Shown here: in pieces, positions 21,861 through 26,683 of the stretch
How positions within the stretch are numbered: position 1 is the stretch's first letter
Layout of the letters: each line of letters begins with the position of its first letter
DNA from: JBBRSL01 sp038245435
GTDB taxonomy: Bacteria > Patescibacteriota > Saccharimonadia > Saccharimonadales > CAIOMD01
Direction: 5' to 3'
Assembly (NCBI GenBank): GCA_038245435.1
Contig: JBBRSL010000012.1
Span: forward strand, 1 to 26,683
Length of the DNA: 26,683 bases
Translations under genes and position numbers: made by a program
The notes under the pieces: model-generated
The model's database searches: none
What the model was told of the DNA's origin: nothing
Seen by the model: only the letters and a program-made list of their open reading frames with translations

Positions 21861-24041
21861 ATGAGCGAAAAGAGTGAGAGCTTCCCATTATATTCAATGC
21901 CAGGGATAAGAAAAGAAGATGACTGGATTTTTAACTCTGCTAACGGTCAAATTACTATACCTGGATTTGGTGAGCAAATAAGTAGAATACTCGAAGCTTG
22001 TAATGGCTTTAATTCCGAAGCGGCAATTCTTGAATATATTGAGACCGGTGGTGATTCAGAATTAGCTCAGCAAATACTTTCTGATCTTAAAGAAGTAGGC
22101 ATATTAACTGAGAGTCGTGAACAGTCTCAACAATTTCATGAACTCACAAAAAATCCTTCTCGTTTTTCGAGAAATCTAACTACTGATCAAATTCTAGAAT
22201 ACACTTATGCTGATACGTATGTTGAGCCAATAGGTAGATCTCTAGCAATTGAAGTTATGGCATCGAAGGTAATTGAGCTGTCCGCTGAAAGATTGACCTG
22301 CCGAAATTTTAGCCAACAAGTAGTGGAGTTTGCGAAAATATCGACCTGCCTTGCGGCTGCATATTCTCAAGAAATTAAGCCCGTACCATCAGGTGGTGGA
22401 CTATATCCGCTACGAACTTATTTACTACAAGTTAAAGGTGGAGCAGAACTACCAGAAGGCATCTACGAGTTTAATCATAAGAATGACACGCTCGTTGAGA
22501 TAGCAAATCACGATGACACAGACTGGGAAAAATTTAAATTTATTTTTGCTGATGAAGAAATACTGGGTGGTGCACCAAATGTAGTTGTAATTGCGGCAGA
22601 TATACGTCGCCATCCTGGCAAATACTCGAATAGGGGCTATCGTTATACGGTTTTAGAGGCTGGACATGCTGCTCAAAACATTCATTTAGCGGCACAAGAG
22701 CTGGGGCTTGGCGTATTTGAATACGGAGGCTTTAACGATGAAGCGCTTAAGTCAGAATTGGGCATGTCAGAACGTATTGACCCTATGATTGCAATCGGCA
22801 TTGGGTACAGAGGCGAAAGGCAACCAAACGTTAATTTTGATGCCTTGCGAGAACTAGAAAATGAATATGTAGGCCCCGGTAAGCCAATTAAATGGGCAAA
22901 TATAGATGTAGTCTCTGATTCGTCAAAACAACTTAATTTTTTTGTTGCAAATGCAGAATATATAGCTCCAAATGCGGATTACTCAGGTTCTGGCGGACTC
23001 TTTTCGTTTGGTACTGCCTATTCACCAGAGCTCGCAAAGATAAAAGCAATTGCAGAAGCAAACGAAAGATATGTTGCAGGTAAGCTTAAGTTTGATATTA
23101 AGTCGAGCGCAGCTAACCTTGACGGTCAATGGCTCGACCCGCGATCTATTAGGCTGCTAACAGATGAGCAGTATGATAAGCACAATTATATTGATAGATT
23201 TTCTGAAGATATAGAAATTGAATGGATTCTTGGCAAGCAGACTGATGGAAGTGATATATATGTCCCTATTGACTTAGTTTTTTATCCACTTGATAAAACA
23301 ATAATTAAGCGAAAAATAATTGCCGACGCTGACTCTTCTGGAATGGCGGCGTATCCTGATAAGCAAATAGCAATTCGTCGTGCACTGCTTGAACTTATTG
23401 AGCGCGATGCAACCATGTCAATGTGGTTAAAAAAAGAGGCCCCAAACCGAATTTCTACAGCATCACTGCCTTTATTTGCTAAAAATAGAGTTGAATTTTG
23501 GCGTACGCAAGACAGGCGTGTCGAAGTGCTCAATTTATCGCACGATGACATACCGATCTTTAATGTAATTATCCGTTCTGAAAATGATTTTCCTTTTATG
23601 GTAAGTGGTGCAGCTGCAAGCGATAATGATAGCAACGAGGCGCTTCGTAAAGCATTTCAAGAAGCAGAACTTGGCTATAGCATGGCGCAGAATATGAAGA
23701 ACCGACCAACGACCCAGATTGAGCCAAAGGATGTTTTCAGCCCTGAAGACCATGGTAAATTTTACTACCTAGATACATACAAAACAGAGGTAGAGTGGCT
23801 GTGGAGTAGCGGGTTTATTAGTTATGACACTTTAAGTGCAAAGTCGCCAACTGTAGACATCATTGACAAATACAATCCAATAAGTGTAGATTTAAGTCAA
23901 GACGGAGAGCCGTTATCTGTGGTCAGAGTACTTTGCCCTGAACTTGTACCGATTAATTTCGGTTTTGGTAACGAGCATTACTCCCACCCAGCTATCGGAT
24001 TAAAGTCTTACAGCCCAGCAGCTCCACACTTCTTCGCATAG
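21861..24041 (+). CDS. RiPP azoline synthetase: leader-binding-like domain + SagB dehydrogenase + YcaO cyclodehydratase
   Basis: A 726-residue three-part protein. Residues 1-90 look like a winged-helix/PqqD-like leader-binding domain (ISRILEACNGFNSEAAILEY, then LKEVGILTESRE). Residues about 125-330 are a SagB/ThcOx-type FMN nitroreductase (VPSGGGLYPLRTYLLQV; GHAAQNIHLAAQELGLGV), which oxidises azolines to azoles. Residues about 375-726 are a YcaO domain with ATP-site motifs EANERY (about 399), ALLELIERDATMSMW (about 510) and EALRKAFQEAELG, and a final PHFFA resembling the Pro-rich YcaO end. YcaO uses ATP to cyclise Cys/Ser/Thr onto the peptide backbone. No E1-like (SagC) partner is visible. 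An upstream TTG at 21822 extends the frame, but it overlaps the -35 box, so ATG 21861 is chosen; the mRNA is leaderless. Confidence 0.92.
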   Translation: MSEKSESFPLYSMPGIRKEDDWIFNSANGQITIPGFGEQISRILEACNGFNSEAAILEYIETGGDSELAQQILSDLKEVGILTESREQSQQFHELTKNPSRFSRNLTTDQILEYTYADTYVEPIGRSLAIEVMASKVIELSAERLTCRNFSQQVVEFAKISTCLAAAYSQEIKPVPSGGGLYPLRTYLLQVKGGAELPEGIYEFNHKNDTLVEIANHDDTDWEKFKFIFADEEILGGAPNVVVIAADIRRHPGKYSNRGYRYTVLEAGHAAQNIHLAAQELGLGVFEYGGFNDEALKSELGMSERIDPMIAIGIGYRGERQPNVNFDALRELENEYVGPGKPIKWANIDVVSDSSKQLNFFVANAEYIAPNADYSGSGGLFSFGTAYSPELAKIKAIAEANERYVAGKLKFDIKSSAANLDGQWLDPRSIRLLTDEQYDKHNYIDRFSEDIEIEWILGKQTDGSDIYVPIDLVFYPLDKTIIKRKIIADADSSGMAAYPDKQIAIRRALLELIERDATMSMWLKKEAPNRISTASLPLFAKNRVEFWRTQDRRVEVLNLSHDDIPIFNVIIRSENDFPFMVSGAAASDNDSNEALRKAFQEAELGYSMAQNMKNRPTTQIEPKDVFSPEDHGKFYYLDTYKTEVEWLWSSGFISYDTLSAKSPTVDIIDKYNPISVDLSQDGEPLSVVRVLCPELVPINFGFGNEHYSHPAIGLKSYSPAAPHFFA

Positions 24042-24061
24042 TGAAGGGAGGTGTAACAGCC

Positions 24062-24202
24062 ATGCAGATCCTGCAGCTCGTCTCGGGTACGCCGCTCATC
24101 GTCGGTTCCGACGGTCCGAACGGTGCTCCCAACAGCGTCGGGTGCAACAACGGTTCTTCTGGTGGTGGGTCCTGTGCCCACTCGTCGAAGGGCGCTCACT
24201 GA
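24062..24202 (+). CDS. Probable azole-RiPP precursor peptide, 46 residues
   Basis: The ATG follows the YcaO stop by 20 bases with a strong ribosome site (GAAGGGAGGTG). The first about 20 residues (MQILQLVSGTPLIVGSDGPN) would be the leader. The rest is rich in modifiable residues: Ser25, Cys28, Ser32, Ser33, Ser37, Cys38, Ser41 and Ser42 set among Gly and Asn, as in TOMM/LAP cores, ending Lys-Gly-Ala-His. No membrane helix. Codon use is striking: by my count no codon ends in A and 34 of 46 end in G or C, against an AT-rich enzyme gene next to it. It lies before the operon terminator. Function (toxin, signal or metallophore) is unknown. An antisense frame exists but has no ribosome site. Confidence 0.8.
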   Translation: MQILQLVSGTPLIVGSDGPNGAPNSVGCNNGSSGGGSCAHSSKGAH

Positions 24203-24243
24203 TTCTCCTGAGCACGTGCCAGGATAATCGAGCCACTTCATCG

Positions 24244-24281
24244 CGCCCCGGTCGTTAGTAGATATACTGACGACCGGGGCG
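24244..24281. terminator. GC-rich hairpin ending the RiPP operon
   Basis: CGCCCCGGTCGT (24244-24255) pairs perfectly with ACGACCGGGGCG (24270-24281); AGTA/TACT extend the stem inside the loop. A short T-run follows about 6 bases later, so it may end transcription or protect the 3' end. It also faces the end of the convergent protease gene. Confidence 0.75.
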
Positions 24282-24289
24282 TAAACCTT

Positions 24290-24904
24290 TTAGGCAAATA
24301 ATTCTTTACTATCTGTAGCGGCTAGACTAGCAGCTGTATTTCTTGTTTCTTTAGAATATTTTTTGCAAAGCTCGTAGCCATAATAGTACCCAAACCATTT
24401 AGGTATGTTCTTATCGGTACCAAAGAACCACTTACTGTGGTCATATTCTTGCAGTGATAACTCGCTCTTTATGGTTTTTGTACTATTATTTTCTTTACCA
24501 AGCAGTTCTGCGTAAATCGGTTTATTGTTTGTAATTTCTTCTTCGAATAAGGTCGCAAGACCTTCGCTTACGAGTGCATCGCCCAAATTTTTGTTGAAAC
24601 CGTGCTTCTGGAACCTCGCTGCATGGTGAAATTCGTGCAAAAACTGCGAATAAAGATTCTCGTATGTAATTTCGTGTGACGGATCAAGAGACAAATATAT
24701 AAGTTTGCCATTTTCATCCGTAAAGCCCCCAATCCCAAGTTCGGGTATAGCGTACAAGGGTAAATTTCTTACTATACAATCAACGCCGCTGACAGAAAGG
24801 CTACTTTTCGCAATTTTGTCAGCATCATTAAAGGCGCGTTTAACTATCGATACAAGTTTTGTGAGACTTTCATCTGCGTTCAGAATATGTAACTGATTAG
24901 TCAT
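24290..24904 (-). CDS. DUF2268-like HExxH metalloprotease, candidate RiPP leader peptidase
   Basis: A 204-residue protein without signal peptide or membrane helix, so cytosolic. FLHEFHHAARF gives an HExxH zinc site (H90, E91, H94) and LVSEGLATLF about 20 residues later supplies the likely third ligand Glu114, as in gluzincin-like DUF2268 proteases. The C-terminal part has FGYYYGYELCKKYS, also typical. It converges on the precursor operon, with their ends 87 bases apart. The position makes it a candidate for removing the leader, but DUF2268 has no proven role of this kind that I know. The promoter shares a conserved block with the response regulator; GAAGAAG serves as a weak ribosome site for ATG 24904. 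Confidence 0.8.
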   Translation of the reverse strand: MTNQLHILNADESLTKLVSIVKRAFNDADKIAKSSLSVSGVDCIVRNLPLYAIPELGIGGFTDENGKLIYLSLDPSHEITYENLYSQFLHEFHHAARFQKHGFNKNLGDALVSEGLATLFEEEITNNKPIYAELLGKENNSTKTIKSELSLQEYDHSKWFFGTDKNIPKWFGYYYGYELCKKYSKETRNTAASLAATDSKELFA

Positions 24905-24922
24905 AGATACTTCTTCAGACTC

Positions 24923-24952
24923 TAAGATACAGTATTTTTATTTTGTTGGCAC
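24923..24952 (-). promoter_or_regulatory. Protease promoter, shared module copy 2
   Basis: The 18-base block at 24923-24940 and TGGCAC at 24947-24952 equal those at 21768-21797, with the 6 bases between unlike. The same -35/-10 reading places the start about 12 bases before the ATG at 24904. Confidence 0.55.
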
Positions 24953-24998
24953 TTTGTTTGCATATATATGGTATTAATTGTGATGAGCAGTCATGAGT

Positions 24999-25320
24999 TT
25001 TAGGGGCAATCGGCGCCTTTAAAGCCTTCGCTCAGCACTCGTGCCGACCATTTGCGTATGTGCGCAGGTGGCTCTTTTTCGAAAGGGGGTGAGCCGAGTG
25101 GCAAAGTGGGGAGTAGGTAGGTACACCCAGAAGCACCCGCGCAAAGGTCGTGGACGACGCCTGAAGGCCAAGGGCAGCGGTGGTGCACGCTTCTGCAACA
25201 AGGGCGATGTAAGGCCCTCGGGCAAGAAGTCGCCCAAGAAGGGGTCCCGGCGCAAGGCTTGATAGCCGCCAGTACCACCCCAAGCTGCAGACCTAGAGTA
25301 TGTCTGCATTCGCCCCTAAA
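24999..25320. repeat. GC-rich segment bounded by short inverted repeats
   Basis: TTTAGGGGC (24999-25007) and GCCCCTAAA (25312-25320) are perfect 9-bp inverted ends of a 322-bp block clearly richer in G+C than its flanks. It holds one small ORF (25098-25262) and, after it, a GCAGAC/GTCTGC hairpin (about 25286-25307). This could be a small mobile element, an acquired gene, or a structured RNA gene. No transposase inside. Confidence 0.4.
25098..25262 (+). CDS. Very basic 54-residue small protein
   Basis: Starts at GTG with a strong ribosome site (AAAGGGGG, 8 bases upstream) and ends in tandem stops (TGATAG). More than a third of the residues are Lys or Arg; there is one Cys, many Gly and almost no acidic residues. 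The sequence opens VAKWGVGRYTQKHPRKGRGR and ends KKGSRRKA, with the single Cys in GGARFCNKGD. By my count 39 of 54 codons end in G or C, unlike nearby genes. It could be a small ribosome- or nucleic-acid-associated protein or a cationic antimicrobial peptide. I do not recognise it. Its closeness to the RiPP genes may be chance. Confidence 0.6.
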   Translation: MAKWGVGRYTQKHPRKGRGRRLKAKGSGGARFCNKGDVRPSGKKSPKKGSRRKA

Positions 25321-25424
25321 GCGATATACAAAAACTGCTCTTTTTACTTACCCTAGACTCCAATCCAAAACGCAACACGTAGAGAGCGGCGCCAGCCGTT
25401 CCCATTGCAGCTAACAAAAAGCAC

Positions 25425-25485
25425 CTCTGTTCCTTGTCTTGTAGACTAGTAGTTACTAAGCAACCAAACTACAAGGAGAACAGAG
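25425..25485 (+). promoter_or_regulatory. Hairpin hiding the transposase ribosome site
   Basis: CTCTGTTC (25425-25432) pairs with GAACAGAG (25478-25485) and CTTGTAG (25438-25444) with CTACAAG (25469-25475). The AAGGAG ribosome site (25473-25478) is inside the stem, directly before ATG 25486. Read-through RNA would contain both arms and be poorly translated, a known way for IS elements to limit transposition. Confidence 0.6.
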
Positions 25486-26448
25486 ATGCACTTCCATCTT
25501 ACACAAACTGAGCGTATTGAGCTAAGCCTGATGCTCCAACTTGGGCACTCGCAGCGCAGCATTGCACTGGTGTTGGGCGTCAGCCCAAGCACCGTGTGCC
25601 GTGAGCTTACACGCAACAAACAGCCGTCAGGCACGTACCGCGCTATCTATGCAAGACTGCAGACAAAGGCTCGGCGCTTACGAGCGAACCAACGACTACG
25701 CAAGTTACTCGGTAACGTCGATCTAGAACAGATAGTGGCAAGCAAGCTTCGCCTGCACTGGTCACCAGAACAGATTGCTGGGTGGCTAAAGCGTCAAGGC
25801 GCAGCCTTGCGTATCTGTGCTCAGACCATCTATGACTGGCTGTACCGGTTCCGAAAAGATTTACTCAGGTGTCTACGCTCCCAGAAACAGAACTACCGAC
25901 GTACCAGAGCCAATACCCTCAGAAAGAAGCAGCGGGACGCTGCCTTTGCACTGAGGCGTATCGACCAGCGGCCAAAGGCCGTCGAGAACCGTCGCACCTA
26001 CGGTCACTGGGAGGGTGACACGATGGTCAGCCGTCAGAACTTGGGTCGCATCGGCACGCTCGTAGAGCGGAAGAGCGGCTATCTCCAAGCCTTTGTACTG
26101 CCAAATGGTGCCTGCGACACGTTTGCTCGTGGCGCAGCCCAGGCACTCACCAACATTCCAGAAAAATATCTCAGAACTGTGACACTCGACAACGGCACGG
26201 AGATGCAAGCGTACGAACTCTTAGAGCGGCTCACGCCGCTCTCCGTATTCTTTGCCTACCCGTACCACAGCTGGGAACGTGGTACGAACGAAAACACGAA
26301 TGGTCTCCTAAGACAGTACTTCCCAAAGCGTAGTAGTTTGGCCGTTCCGCAAGACCGCCTTGACCTGGCGGTACAGCTACTGAATACTAGGCCACGGAAA
26401 CGACTAGACTACCAGACCCCAGCAGAAGTCTTTGAAGCATTGTGGTAG
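25486..26448 (+). CDS. IS30-family transposase
   Basis: A 320-residue DDE transposase. The N-terminal HTH reads LGHSQRSIALVLGVSPSTVC, then RELTRNK. The catalytic core has HWEGDTM (first Asp), VTLDNGTEM (second Asp) and SWERGTNENTNGLLRQYFPK (Glu with the IS30 N-G-L-x-R-x-F signature). All three acidic residues are present and the frame is intact, so it may be active. ATG 25486 has AAGGAG seven bases upstream, within a hairpin. The stop TAG touches the right inverted repeat. Confidence 0.95.
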   Translation: MHFHLTQTERIELSLMLQLGHSQRSIALVLGVSPSTVCRELTRNKQPSGTYRAIYARLQTKARRLRANQRLRKLLGNVDLEQIVASKLRLHWSPEQIAGWLKRQGAALRICAQTIYDWLYRFRKDLLRCLRSQKQNYRRTRANTLRKKQRDAAFALRRIDQRPKAVENRRTYGHWEGDTMVSRQNLGRIGTLVERKSGYLQAFVLPNGACDTFARGAAQALTNIPEKYLRTVTLDNGTEMQAYELLERLTPLSVFFAYPYHSWERGTNENTNGLLRQYFPKRSSLAVPQDRLDLAVQLLNTRPRKRLDYQTPAEVFEALW

Positions 26449-26483
26449 TGTTGCGTTTGGAACTGGAATCCAGCACCAAGTAT

Positions 26484-26512
26484 TTGACAAAGTATCACTT
26501 CGGTGGTACTTT
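26484..26512 (+). promoter_or_regulatory. Promoter of the terminal gene
   Basis: TTGACA (26484-26489), 17 bp, TACTTT (26507-26512), then 7 bases to ATG 26520. Again a leaderless arrangement. It lies 14 bases outside the IS end. Confidence 0.6.
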
Positions 26513-26519
26513 TAGTTTT

Positions 26520-26683
26520 ATGCTTCGTGGATTTTACGCTCCTTCCGATTTCTTATCAAGGAATCTCGACCCAAGTCTTACAGCTGATGAAAAATTAGCC
26601 ATTATTACTACATCGCCTGTGTTGGTACGACCCAGAGTAATAAACGGTAGAGTAATTGATGATGATTTTATTATTTCACTTCC
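26520..26683 (+). CDS. Unidentified protein, 3' part outside window
   Basis: 54 codons are visible, starting MLRGFYAPSDFLSRNLDPS and followed by a helix with DEKLAIITTSP and a strand-like VLVRPRVINGRV. No signal peptide or known motif. The start is supported by the TTGACA/TACTTT promoter 7 bases upstream and AT-rich codon use like the host genes. I do not recognise it; the missing part is needed. It may belong to the accessory region around the RiPP cluster. Confidence 0.55.
   Translation, partial: MLRGFYAPSDFLSRNLDPSLTADEKLAIITTSPVLVRPRVINGRVIDDDFIISL

Larger units (their letters stand above)
25356..26470 (+). mobile_element. IS30-family insertion sequence, intact
   Basis: Inverted ends of 23 bp at 25356-25378 and 26448-26470 match at about 19 positions; the inner GCAACAC/GTGTTGC part is perfect. 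One full transposase lies inside. I see no clear target-site duplication: the bases outside the ends differ. It separates the RiPP region from the gene at 26520. Confidence 0.88.

Noticed and set aside
24008..24241. Antisense ORF across the precursor gene
   Set aside because: Arg/Thr-rich translation typical of the reverse of a Gly/Ser-rich GC-rich gene; no ribosome site.
25000..25310. Minus-strand ORFs and a structural RNA (tmRNA, RNase P, SRP) in the GC-rich block
   Set aside because: Minus frames lack ribosome sites and read as low-complexity. The signature sequences of these RNAs that I know are not found. The plus-strand ORF explains the codon pattern better.
25350..26476. Target-site duplication for IS30
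   Set aside because: Bases flanking the two ends (CTA and CAG) do not match; either lost or the exact ends differ by a few bases.
1..26683. Alternative genetic code (UGA as Gly, as in some Patescibacteria)
   Set aside because: UGA appears as the terminal codon of genes such as the precursor and the basic peptide, and conserved genes have no internal UGA.

Overview
The window looks like chromosome of a Candidatus Saccharibacteria (TM7/Patescibacteria) member. This is inferred, not proven. Supporting signs: moderately AT-rich DNA with tightly packed genes, an HTH domain fused to MurA, dispersed peptidoglycan genes (murA, murB, murI, murD), a short RSH protein without an ACT domain, a divergent FolD, and UGA used as a normal stop. 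Many genes have a -10 box only 5-8 bases before the start codon, so they are probably translated from leaderless mRNAs. Genes with real leaders carry ordinary Shine-Dalgarno sites.

Layout. 1-4150: cell-wall and core metabolism (HTH-MurA, GlyA, RSH, MurB). 4231-7342: an HTH-DUF3467 regulator, a divergent MarR/MFS efflux pair with operators between them, and a DUF2127 membrane protein. 7393-9314: small genes (DUF6325 operon, tRNA-Arg, HNH protein, K+ channel). 9337-14629: DEAD-box helicase with a structured leader, Nramp-like transporter, LRR protein, LigB-type dioxygenase with an operator in its promoter, DUF3817, MscL with a zinc ribbon. 14634-16056: DUF4287, VOC, an unknown protein and an ABM-like protein. 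16149-18250: a cassette-like accessory array in which single genes or a toxin-antitoxin pair, all on the minus strand with their own promoters, alternate with a dispersed hairpin repeat. It ends beside a broken copy of the 3' end of tRNA-Lys. 18460-21745: tRNA-Lys, FolD, MurI, MurD and a stand-alone response regulator.

The most interesting region is 21746-25320. A promoter with consensus -35 (TTGACA, 17-bp spacer) drives a leaderless 726-residue protein that joins an N-terminal leader-binding-like domain, a SagB-type FMN dehydrogenase and a YcaO cyclodehydratase. Twenty bases later, behind a strong ribosome-binding site, comes a 46-residue Gly/Ser/Cys-rich peptide that looks like the precursor. 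A GC-rich hairpin closes the unit. Converging on it is a cytosolic HExxH metalloprotease (DUF2268), a candidate leader peptidase. Together these form a compact azole/azoline-modified RiPP (TOMM/LAP) cluster. The protease and the response regulator on the other side of the cluster share the same promoter module, which suggests co-regulation. Next comes a GC-rich segment bounded by short inverted repeats that encodes a 54-residue, very basic peptide. Both small peptide genes have GC-rich codon use unlike the surrounding genes. An intact IS30-family element and the start of an unidentified gene end the window.
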